Assembly (NCBI GenBank): GCA_037013495.1
Contig: CM072810.1
Span: forward strand, 29,355,843-29,419,842
Direction: 5' to 3'
DNA from: Hippophae tibetana
Taxonomy: Eukaryota > Streptophyta > Magnoliopsida > Rosales > Elaeagnaceae
Length of the DNA: 64,000 bases
A program made the position numbers and the translations under genes. Shown piece by piece: positions 51,243 to 61,500 of the stretch. The notes below the pieces were generated by a model. That model did not search any database. It saw only the letters and a list, made by a program, of their open reading frames with translations, and was not told the DNA's origin. Numbering within the stretch: the first letter of the stretch is position 1; the number at the start of each line of letters is the position of its first letter.

Positions 51243-53602
51243 CATTTTAGAGCTCGGATTATTTTTTTCTAAAACCCCTAAAAAAGGGTTAATTCTATCT
51301 AAGAAATTTAGTAAATCTCTGGGAAAGTAGAACCCATTTCTCTTCATTGGTATTAGAGTCATCATTTCTAACAATTGTGTCGAAAAGATCTTCGCTAAGA
51401 CCACTATCCTTCATGTCTATAAAGCCAAGCTCTTTCCGTCCTCTAAAGTGGATGGTTGACATATTGGATACAAGTGATGCAGTTCCAATACTTGCCCAAG
51501 TGATTCATTTAACAGTAAGTTCACAAGGATTTTTAATGTATTTAAGCAAGGTAACTTTTGCTTGAAAATGATAAGGTAAGCTCGTAAGGAATTTCTCAAT
51601 CTATTTCTCTTTCCTGATAGGTCCACCCAAATTGTACGAGTAGTTGATAATGTTTGAAAAACATGATTAGAATGTGTTCTAAGTTTCATCCCCTTGCTCG
51701 ATATAGAGTTCAAAAATTTTTGTCAACTTCATATTTCTATATTTATTTTTTAGCTCAAATACCTATATGAGTGGTGTGCAAAATATTTCATGTTGTTTGG
51801 AAGAAGTACAACTCTAAATTCATTGAAATAATCATTTTATAGATTGGATTATGTTTTTCTAATACCCCTAAAAAAGGGTTAATTATATCTAAGAAATTTA
51901 GTAAATCTCTGGGAAAGTAGATCCATTTTCTCTTCATTGGTATTAGAGTCATCATTTCTTACAATTGTGTCAAAAAGATCTTCGCTAAGACCACTATCCT
52001 TGATGTCTATAAAGCCAAGCTCTTTCCGTCCTCGAAAGTGGATGGCTGACATATTGGATACAAGTGATGCAGTTCCAATACTTGCCCAAGGGATTCATTT
52101 AACAGTAAGTTCACATGAATATTTCATGTATTTAAGTATGGTGACTTTTGCTTTAAAATGATAAGGTAATCTAGTAAGGAATTTCACAATCTACTTCTCT
52201 TTCCTGATAGGTCCACCCAAATTGTACGAGTAGTTGATAATGTTTGAAAAACATGATTAGAATTTGTTCCAAGTTTCATCCTCCTGCTTGATATAGAGTT
52301 CAAAATTTTTGGTCAACTTCATAGTTCTAGGTTTATTTTGAAGCTCAAATACCTATATGAGTGGTCTGCAAAATATTTCATGTTGTTTGTAAGAAGTACA
52401 ACTCTAAATTCATTGAAATAATCATTTTAGAGCTCGGATTATTTTTTTCTAAAACCCCTAAAAAAGGGTTAATTCTATCTAAGAAATTTAGTAAATCTCT
52501 GGGAAAGTAGAACCCATTTCTCTTCATTGGTATTAGAGTCATCATTTCTAACAATTGTGTCGAAAAGATCTTCGCTAAGACCACTATCCTTCATGTCTAT
52601 AAAGCCAAGCTCTTTCCGTCCTCTAAAGTGGATGGTTGACATATTGGATACAAGTGATGCAGTTCCAATACTTGCCCAAGTGATTCATTTAACAGTAAGT
52701 TCACAAGGATTTTTAATGTATTTAAGCAAGGTAACTTTTGCTTGAAAATGATAAGGTAATCTAGTAAGGAATTTCTCAATCTACTTCTCTTTCTTGATAG
52801 GTCCACCCAAATTGTACGAGTAGTTGATAATGTTTGAAAAACATGATTAGAATTTGTTCCAAGTTTCATCCCCTTGCTCGATATAGAGTTCAAACTTTTT
52901 GGTCAACATTAGAGTTCTAGATTTATTTTTTAGCTCAAATACCTATATGAGTGGTGTGCAAAATATTTCATGTTGTTTGGAAGAAGTACAACTCTAAATT
53001 CATTGAAATAATCATTTTTAAGATTGGATTATGTTTTTCTAAAACCCCTAAAAAAGGGTTAATTCTATCTAAGAAATTTAGTAAATCTCTTGGAAAGTAG
53101 ATCCCATTCTCTTCATTGGTGTTAGAGTCATCATTTCTAACAATTGTGTCAAAAAGATCTTCGCTAAGACCACTATCCTTGATGTCTATAAAGCCAAGCT
53201 CTTTCCGTCCTCGAAAGTGGATGGCTGACATATTGGATACAAGTGATGCAGTTCCAATACTTGCCCAAGGGATTCATTTAACAGTAAGTTCACAAAAACT
53301 TTTCATGTATTTAAGCAAGGTAACTTTTGCTTGAAAATGATAAGGTAAGCTAGTAAGGAATTTCTCAATCTACTTCTCTTTCCTGATAGGTCCACCCAAA
53401 TTGTACGAGTAGTTGATAATGTTTGAAAAACATGATTAGAATGTGTTCCAAGTTTCATACTCTTGCTTGATATAGCGTTCAAAAATTTTGGTCAACTTCG
53501 TATTTCTAGATTTATTTTTTTAGCTCAAATACCTATATGAGTGGTGTGCAAAATATTTCATGTTGTTTGGAAGAAGTACAACTCTAAATTCATTGAAATA
53601 AT
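51243..53602 (-). repeat. Dimer higher-order repeat, two copies, period 1180 bp
   Basis: 51243-52422 and 52423-53602 share ctcctgcttgatatag upstream, tgtgtcgaaaagatc, ccttcatgtctataaag, ggttgacatattggatac, ggatttttaatgtat, and in the second monomer cttgcccaagggattc. First monomers are near-identical; second monomers differ in the front half and end. Another copy of the first monomer type lies at 55371. Confidence 0.75.
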
Positions 53603-54191
53603 CATTTTAGAGATTGGATTATGTTTTTCTAAAACCCCTAAAAAAGGGTTAATTCTATCTAAGAAATTTAGTAAATCTCTGGGAAAGTAGATCCCATTTC
53701 TCTTCATTGGTATTAGAGTCATCATTTCTAACAATTGTGTCCAAAAGATCTTCGCTAAGACCACTATCCTTAATGTCTATAAAGCCAAGCTCTTTCCGTC
53801 CTCGAAAGTGGATTGTTGACATATTGATTACAAGTGATGTAGTTTGAATACTTGCCCAAGTGATTCATTTAACAGTAAGTTCACAAGGATTTTTCATGTA
53901 TTTAAGCAAAGTAACTTTTGCTTGAAAATGATAAGGTAAGATAGTAAGGAATTTCTCAATCTACTTCTCTTTTCTGATAGGTCCACCCAAATTGTACGAG
54001 TAGTTGATAATGTTTGAAAAACATGATTAGAATTTGTTCCAAGTTTCATCCCTTGCTTGATATAGAGTTCAAAATTTTTGGTCAACTTCGTAGTTCTAGA
54101 TTTATTGTTTAGCTCAAATACCTATATGAGTGGTCTGCAAAATATTTCATGTTGTTTGGAAGAAGTACAACTCTAAATTCATTGAAAAAAT
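53603..54191 (-). repeat. Monomer of the 5.9/7.6-kb type displaced about 46-48 kb
   Basis: This monomer carries the rare combination seen otherwise only at 5883 and 7648: actatccttaatgtc, ggattgttgacatattg, atattgattacaag, gatgtagtttgaatac, aagcaaagtaac, gtaagatagtaagg, cttttctgatagg and tttattgtttagctc. Its neighbours are ordinary 50-55 kb types. Between these markers, at about 54045-54075, it instead has the local variant catcccttgcttg found at 49920, so it is a mosaic. Confidence 0.8.
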
Positions 54192-55960
54192 CATTTTAGA
54201 TCTCGGATTATTTTTTTCTAAAACCCATAAAAAAGGGTTATTTCTATCTAAGAAATTTAGTAAATCTCTAGGAAAGTAGATCCCATTTCTCTTCATTGGT
54301 ATTAGAGTAACCATTTCTAACAGTTGCCTCAAAAAGATTTTCGCTAAGACCACTATCCTTGATGTCTATAAAGCCAAGCTCTTTCCGTCCTCGAAAGTGG
54401 ATGGCTGACATATTGGATACAAATGATGCAGTACGAATACTTGCCCAAATGATTCATTTAACAGTAAGTGCACAAGGATTTTCCATGTATTTAAGCAAGG
54501 CAACTTTTGCTTGAAAATGATAAGGTAAGCTAGTAAAAAATTTCTCAATCTACTTCTCTTTCCTGATAGGTCCACCCAACTTGTACGAGTAGTTGATAAT
54601 GTTTGAAAAACATTATTAGAATTTGTTCCAAGTTTCATCCTCTTGCTTGATATAGAGTTCAAAAATTTTGGTCAACTTCGTATTTCTAGATTTATTTTTT
54701 AGCTCAAATACCTATATGAGTGGTCTGCAAAATATTTCATGTTGTTTGGAAGAAGTACAACTCTAAATTCATTGAAATAATCATTTTAGAGATTGGATTA
54801 TGTTTTTCTAAAACCCCTAAAAAGGGTTAATTCTATCTAAGAAATTTAGTAAATCTCTGGGAAAGTAGATCCATTTTCTCTTCATTGGTATTAGAGTCAT
54901 CATTTCTTACAATTGTGTCAAAAAAATCTTCACAAAGACCACTAAGCTTGATGTCTATAAAGCGAAGATCTTTCCGTCCTCGAATGTGGATGGCTGACAT
55001 ATTGGATACAAGTAATGCAGTTCGAATACTTGCCCAACTGATTCATTTAACAGTAAGTTCACATGAATATTTCATGTATTTAAGTAAGGTGACTTTTGCT
55101 TGAAAATGATAAGGTAATCTAGTAAGGAATTTCTCAATCTACTTCTCTTTCTTGATAGGTCCACCCAAATTGTACGAGTAGTTGATAATGTTTGAAAAAC
55201 ATGATTAGAATTTGTTCCAAGTTTCATCCTCTTGCTTGATATAGAGTTCAAAATTTTTGGTCAACTTCGTAGTTCTAGGTTTATTTTGAAGCTCAAATAC
55301 CTATATGAGTGGTCTGCAAAATATTTCATGTTGTTTGTAAGAAGTACAACTCTAAATTCATTGAAATAATCATTTTAGAGCTCGGATTATTTTTTTCTAA
55401 AACCCCTAAAAAAGGGTTAATTCTATCTAAGAAATTTAGAAAATCTCTGGGAAAGTAGAACCCATTTCTCTTCATTGCTATTAGAGTCATCATTTCTAAC
55501 AATTGTGTCGAAAAGATCTTTGCTAAGACCAATATCCTTGATGTCTATAAAGCCAAGCTCTTTCCGTCCTCTAAAGTGGATGGCTGACATATTGGATACA
55601 AGTGATGCAGTTCCAATACTTGCCCAAGTGATTCATTTAACAGTAAGTTCACAAGGATTTTTAATGTATTTAAGCAAGGTAACTTTTGCTTGAAAATGAT
55701 AAGGTAAGCTCGTAAGGAATTTCTCAATCTATTTCTCTTTCCTGATAGGTCCACCCAAATTGTACGAGTAGTTGATAATGTTTGAAAAACATGATTAGAA
55801 TTTGTTCCAAGTTTCATCCCCTTGCTTGATATTGAGTTCAAAATTTTTGGTCAACATCAGAGTTCTAGATTTATTTTTTACCTCAAATACCTATATGAGT
55901 GGTCTGCAAAATATTTCATGTTGTTTGGAAGAAATACAACTCTAATTTCAATGAAATAAT

Positions 55961-56547
55961 CATTTTAGAGCTCGGATTATGTGTTTCTAAAATCCCTAAA
56001 AAAGGGCTAATTCTATCTAAGAAATTTAGTAAATCTCTTGGAAAGTAGATCCCATTCTCTTCATTGTTGTTAGAGTCATCATTTCTAACAATTGTGTCAA
56101 AAAGATCTTCGCTAAGACCACTATCCTTGATGTCTATAAAGCCAAGCTCTTTCCGTCCTCGAAAGTGGATGGCTGACATATTGGTTACAAGTGATGCAGT
56201 TCGAATACTTGCCCAAGTGATTCATTTAACAGTAAGTTCACAAGGATTTCATGTATTTAAGCAAGGTAACTTTTGCTCGAAAATGATAAGGTAAGCTAGT
56301 AAGGAATTTCTCAATCTACTTCTCTTTCCTGATAGGTCCACCCAATTTGTACGAGTAGTTGATAATGTTTGAAAAACATGATTAGAATTTGTTCCAAGTT
56401 TCATCCCCTTGCTTGATATAGAGTTCAAACTTTTTGGTCAACATCAGAGTTCTAGATTTATTTTTTAGCTCAAATACCTATATGAGTGGTGTGCAAAATA
56501 TTTCTTGTTGTTTGGAAGAAGTACAACTCTAAATTCATTGAAATAAT
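55961..56547 (-). repeat. Mosaic monomer with left-domain 586-bp signature
   Basis: The stretch 56170-56340 has ttggttacaagtgatgc, acaaggatttcatg and tttgctcgaaaatg in the same order as monomers at 2354 and 4119, some 52-54 kb away, and unlike its neighbours. The front (gattatgtgtttc, cattgttgttagag) and the back (catccccttgcttg, gtcaacatcagag) are of local type. Confidence 0.75.
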
Positions 56548-57728
56548 CATTTTAAAGATTGGATTATGTTTTTCTAAAACCCCTAAAAAAGGGTTAATTC
56601 TATCTAAGAAATTTAGTAAATCTCTGGGAAAGTAGATCCATTTTCTCTTCATTGGTATTAGAGTCATCATTTCTTACAATTGTGTCAAAAAAATCTTCCC
56701 AAAGACCACTAACCTTGATGTCTATAAAGCGAAGATCTTTCCGTCCTCGAAAGTGGATGGCTGACATATTGGATACAAGTGATGCAGTTCGAATACTTGC
56801 CCAACTGATTCATTTAACAGTAAGTTCACATGAATATTTCATGTATTTAAGTAAGGTGACTTTTGCTTGAAAATGATAGGGTAAGCTAGTAAGGAATTTC
56901 TCAATCTACTTCTCTTTCCGGATAGGTCCACCCAAATTGTACGAGTAGTTGATAATGTTTGAAAAACATGATTAGAATTTGTTCCAAGTTTTGATCATCT
57001 TGCTTGATATAGAGTTCAAAAGTTTTTGTTAACATTAGAGTTCTACATTTATTTTTTAGCTCAAATACCAATATGAGTGGTCTACAAAATATTTCATGTT
57101 GTTTGGAAGAAGTACAACTCTAAATTCATTGAAATAATCATTTTAGATCTCAGATTATTTTTTTCTAAAACCCCTAAAAAAGGGTTAATTCTATCTAAGA
57201 AATTTAGTAAATCTCTAAGAAAGTAGAACCCATTTCTCTTCATTGGTATTAGAGTCATCATTTCTAACAATTGTCTCAAAAAGCTTTTCGCTAAGACCAC
57301 TATCCTTGATGTCTATAAAGCCAAGCTCTTTCCGTCCTCGAAAGTGGATGGCTGACATATTGGATACAAGTGATGCAGTTCGAATAATTGCCCAAGTGAT
57401 TAATTTAATAGTAAGTTCACAAGGATTTTTCATGTATTTAAGCACGGTAACTTTTGCTTGAAAATGATAAGGTAAGCTCGTAAGAAATTTCTCAATCTAC
57501 TTCTCTTTCCTGATAGGTCCACCCAAATTGTACGATAAGTTGATAATGGTTGAAAAACATGATTAGAATTTGTTCCAAGTTTCATCCTCTTGGTTGATAT
57601 AGAGTTCAAAATTTTTGGTCAACTTCGTAGTTCTAGATTTATTTTTTAGCTCAAATACCTATATGTGTGGTCTACAAAATATTTCATGTTGTTTGGAAGA
57701 AGTACAACTCTAAATTCATTGAAATAAT

Positions 57729-57846
57729 CATTTTAGAGCTCCGATTATTTTTTTCTAAAACCCCTAAAAAGGGTTAATTCTATCTAAGAAATTTAGTAAA
57801 TCTCTAGGAAAGTAGATCCATTTTCTCTTCATTGGTATTAGAGTCC
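57729..57846 (-). repeat. Truncated last monomer of array A
   Basis: It begins with the usual cattttagagctccg block and follows the monomer through the small inverted repeat and the ttcattggtattagagtc stretch, then stops about 118 bp in. The next bases (cgtcaaaattgtacg) correspond to a point more than 200 bp further along the monomer and belong to the B-type variant. Confidence 0.8.
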
Positions 57847-58085
57847 GTCAAAATTGTACGAGTAGTTGATAATGTTTGAAAAACATGCATAGAATTTGTT
57901 CATAATTTCATCTTTTTGCATGATATAGAGTTCAAAATTTCTATTCAACTTCGTAGTTCTAGATTTATTTTGTTGCTGAAATGCCTATATGAGTGGTCTT
58001 CAAAATGTTTCCTATTGTTTGGAAGAAGTTGAACTATAAATTCATTGAAATAATGATTTTAGAGCTCGGAATACCTTTTTCTAAT
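57847..58085 (-). repeat. B-type satellite fragment in array A orientation
   Basis: About 240 bp that still run in the A orientation but whose variants match array B once reverse-complemented: ttgcatgatatag (B has atatcatgcaa; A has cttgatatag), attcaacttcg (B has gttgaatt; A has ggtcaacttcg), ttgttgctgaaatgcc (B has catttcaacaataaa), aaaatgtttcctattg (B has gaaacatttt) and gagctcggaatacc (B has ggtaattcgagctc). So the change of variant occurs at 57846, before the change of orientation. Confidence 0.8.
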
Positions 58086-58148
58086 TATGAAGTTGAATTG
58101 AAACTTTTGAACTATATATCATGCAAGAGGATGAAACTTTGGACAAAT
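57893..58148. repeat. Inverted repeat spanning the A/B junction
   Basis: Arms at about 57893-57955 and 58087-58148 are imperfect reverse complements: attcaacttcgtag pairs with atgaagttgaat, tgcatgatatagagttc with gaactatatatcatgc, and the catcttttt/gaggatgaaac parts pair with mismatches. The spacer is about 130 bp. It arises from two oppositely oriented B-type monomers lying close together and could form a hairpin or favour recombination. Confidence 0.7.
58080..58092. other. Inversion junction between arrays A and B
   Basis: Left of about 58085 all satellite sequence is in one orientation. Right of it the reverse complement of the same family follows (ttgaactatatatcatgc, aactacttgtacaac, gggtggaccta). 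The left side stops just after the tacctttttctaa stretch and the right side begins at the block complementary to caacttcgtag, so the two sides meet at different points of the monomer. The join is direct, with no unrelated filler seen. It could be a real inversion breakpoint or an assembly join. Confidence 0.8.
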
Positions 58149-58557
58149 TCGTTACATGTTTTTCAAATATTATGAACTACTTGTACAACTTGGGTGGACC
58201 TATTAGCAAAGAAAATTAGATTGCAAAAATCATTGGTATACTACCTTATCATTTTCATGCCAAAGCTACCTTTCTTAAGTCCATGTACAAGCACTCTGAA
58301 CATACTGTTAAATGAATATGTTAGACAACTATTGGAATTGTATCACTATTAGCTAAGAAGAGAGCAATCAACTTTCGGGGAGGGAAAGAACTTGACCCTC
58401 AAGACATCAAGGATAGTGGTCTGAGCGAAGATGTTTTTGACCCATTTGTAAGAAATGATGACCCTAACCATAATGAAGAGAAAAGGGCTCTACATGGCTA
58501 TAGATTTCCTAAATTTCTTAGAAAAGAAGAAAACCTTTTTTAGGAATGTTAAAAAAA

Positions 58558-61500
58558 GGTAATTAGAGCTCTAAAATGATAATTACAATGAATTTAAAAT
58601 TGTACTTCTTCAAAACAACATGAAACATTTTGGAGACCACTTATATAAGCATTTCAACAATAAAATAAATCTACAATTTTGAAGTGAAATTGAAATTTTG
58701 AACTCTATATCATGCAAGAGGATGAAACTTTGGACAAAGTCTTTGCATGTTTTTCAAACATTATGAACTACTCGTACAAATTGGTTGGACCTATTTGCAA
58801 AAAAAATTAGATTGAGAAAATCATTCCTATTCTACCTTATCATTTTCATGCCAAAGTTACCTTGCTTAAGTCCATGTACATGCGAATTGAACATACAGTT
58901 AAATGAATCTGTTGGGTAAGTATTCGAACTCATGCATCACTTGTGGCCAAGAGGAGAGGAATCTACCTTCGAGGGGGGAGAGAACATCGCTCACAAGACA
59001 TCCTGGATAGTGGTCCAAGCGAACATGTTTTTGACCGAATTGTTCGAAATGATGACTCTAATCCAAATGAAGAGAAAATGGCTCTACTTGCCGAGAGATT
59101 TACCAAATTTATTAGAAAGAAGAAACCCTTTTTTAGGGATATTAAAAAAAGGTAATTCGAGCTCTAAAATGATTATTACGATGAATTTAAAATTGAACTT
59201 CTTCAAAAGAACATGAAACATTTTGGACACTACTCATTCATGCATGTCAACAACAAAATAAATCAGGAATTATATTGTTTAATTGAAATTTTGAATTCTA
59301 TATCCCGCAAGATGATGAAACTTTGGACAAATGTTTTACATGCTTTTCAAACGTTATGAACTACTCGTACAACTTGGGTGGACCTATTTGCAGGTAAAAT
59401 TAGATTGAGAAAATCATTGCTAATGTACCTTATCATTTTCATGCCAAAGCTACCTTGCTTAAGTCCATGTACAAGCTCACTGAACATACTGTTAAATGAA
59501 TCTGTTGGGCAAGTATTCTAATTGCATCACATGTTGCCAAGATAAGAGCAATCTGCTTTCTAGGAGCGCAAGTACTTAGCTCTCAAGACATGAGGATAGT
59601 GGTCCCAGCGAGGACATTTTTGACCGAATTGTTAGAAATGATGACTCTAATCCCAATGAAGAGAAAATTGCTTTACTTGCTCAGAGATTTACCAAATTTA
59701 TTAGAAAGAAGAAACCTTTTTTTAGGGATATCAAAAAAAGGTAATTCGAGCTCTAAAATGATTATTACGATGAATTTTAAATTAAACTTCTTCAAAAGAA
59801 CATGAAACATTTTGGAAACTACTCATATAGGTATTTAAACATTAAAATAAATCTAGAACTATGTAGTTGAATTGAAATTTTGAACTCTATATCATGCAAG
59901 AGGATGAAACTTTGCACGAATTATTTACATGTTTTTCAAACATTATGAAATACTCGTACAACTTGGGTGGACCTATTTGCAAAGAAAATTAGATTGAGAA
60001 AATCATTCCTATTCTACCTTATCATTTTCATGCCGAAGTTACCTTGCTTAAGTCCATGTACAAGACAATTGATCATACTGGTAAATTAATCTGCTGGGCA
60101 AGTATTCGAACTCATGCATCACTTGTGGCCAAGAATATAGCAATCTACTTTCGAGGGGGGAGAGAACTTGCTCTCCAAACATCAAGGACAGTGGTCCGAG
60201 CGAACATGTTTTTGACCTAGTTGTTAGAAATGATGACTCTAATCCAAATGAAGAGAAAATGCCTCTACTTGCCCAGAGATTTACCAAATTCATTAGAAAG
60301 AAGAAACCCTTTCTTAGGGATATTAAAAAAACGTAATTCGAGTTCTAAAATGATTATTACGATGAATTTAAAATTAAACTTCTTCAAAACAACATGAAAC
60401 ATTTTGGAAACTACTCATATAGGCATTTAATTATTAAAATAAATCTAGAATTATATAGTTGAATTGAAATTTTGAACTCTATATCATGCAAGAGGATGAA
60501 ACTTTGCACAAATTATTTACATGTTTTTCACACATTATGAACTACTCGTACAACTTGGGTGGACCTATTTGGAAAGAAAATTAGATTGAGAAAATCATTC
60601 CTAGACTACCTTATCATTTTCATGCCGAATTGACCTTGCTTAAGTCCATGTACAAGCCAATTGAACACACAGTTAAATGAATCTGTTGGGCAAGTATTCG
60701 AACTCATGCATCACTTGTGGCCAACATGAGAGCAATCTACATTCGAAGGGCGAGAGAGGTTCGCTCTCCAGACATCTAGGATAGTGGTCGGAGTGAACAT
60801 GTTTTTGACCGAATTGTTAGAAATGATGACTCTAATCCAAATGAAGAGGAAATGGCTCTACTTGCCGAGAGATTTACCAAATTTCTTAGAAATATGAAAC
60901 ACTTTTTAGGGATATTAAAATAAGGTAATTCGAGTTCTAAAATAAATATTACGATGAATTTAAAATTGAACTTCTTTGATAGAACATGAAACATTTTGGA
61001 GACTACTCATAAAGGCATGTCAACAATAAAAAAAATCAGGAATTATATAGTTGAATTGAAATTTTGAACTCTATATCACGCAAGATGATGAAACTTTGGA
61101 CAAATGTTTTACTTGTTTTTCAAATTTTATGAACTACACATACAACTTGGGTGGACCTATTTGCAAGTAAAATTAGATTGAGAAAATCATTGCTAATGTA
61201 CCTTATTATTTTCATGCCAAAGCTAGCTTGCTTAAGTCCATGTACAAGCCCACTGAACATCCTGTTAAATGAATTTGTTGGGCAAGTATTCTAATTGCAT
61301 CACATGTTGCCAAGATAAGAGGAATCTACTTTCTAAGGGGGAGAGAACTTGGCTCACAAGACATCAAGGATAGTGGTCCGAGCGAGGACGTTTTTGACCG
61401 AATTGTTAGAAATGATGACTCTAATCCCAATGAAGAGAAAATGGTTTTACTTGCCCAGAGATTTACCAAATTTCTTAGAGAGAAGAAACCCTTTTTTAGG

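Larger units (their letters stand above)
49990..55818 (-). repeat. Heptamer-spaced higher-order repeat, period 4128 bp
   Basis: About 1.7 kb (49990-51690) recurs at 54118-55818. Shared rare variants are attgaaaaaatcatttt, agagtaaccatttc, cagttgcctcaaaaag, gtgcacaaggattttcc, gtaaaaaatttctc, ccacccaacttgtacg and gaaaaacattattag, each exactly 4128 bp apart (seven monomers). The intervening monomers contain a separate dimer duplication and a monomer of left-domain type, so the heptamer is a composite. Confidence 0.85.
1..57846 (-). repeat. Satellite array A, monomer about 589 bp, 98 complete copies plus one partial
   Basis: A head-to-tail tandem array. Each monomer can be set to begin at cattttagagctcgg. 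Starts read by eye are 1, 590, 1179, 1765, 2354, 2940, 3530, 4119, 4705, 5294, 5883, 6471, 7059, 7648, 8236, 8824, 9413, 10003 and so on to 55961, 56548, 57139 and 57729. Spacing is almost always 588-590 bp; exceptions are 586 bp (starts 1179, 2354, 4119, 41833), 594 bp (44775) and 566 bp (48909). All copies lie in one orientation with no unrelated DNA between them. Strand is given as minus because the gag-like peptide motifs read on that strand. The SacI site gagctc lies at the start of most monomers. No gene, RNA gene or intact transposon interrupts the array. Being tandem and homogenised, it fits a plant satellite; chromosomal location is unknown. Confidence 0.97.

Noticed and set aside
46723-55841. 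Minus-strand open frames of 98 codons (for example 50238-50534, 54366-54662, 51417-51713)
   Set aside because: They lie in a different frame from the gag-like motifs, appear only where local variants leave the frame open, and are copied along with the HOR duplications.
104-57461. A plus-strand open frame of about 72 codons (MVLESSFLTIVSKRSS...) in most A monomers
   Set aside because: It repeats in step with the monomer, runs antisense to the gag-like motifs, matches no protein family I know, has no visible promoter or coding signature, and is interrupted or shifted in many copies. It is a by-product of a homogenised repeat.
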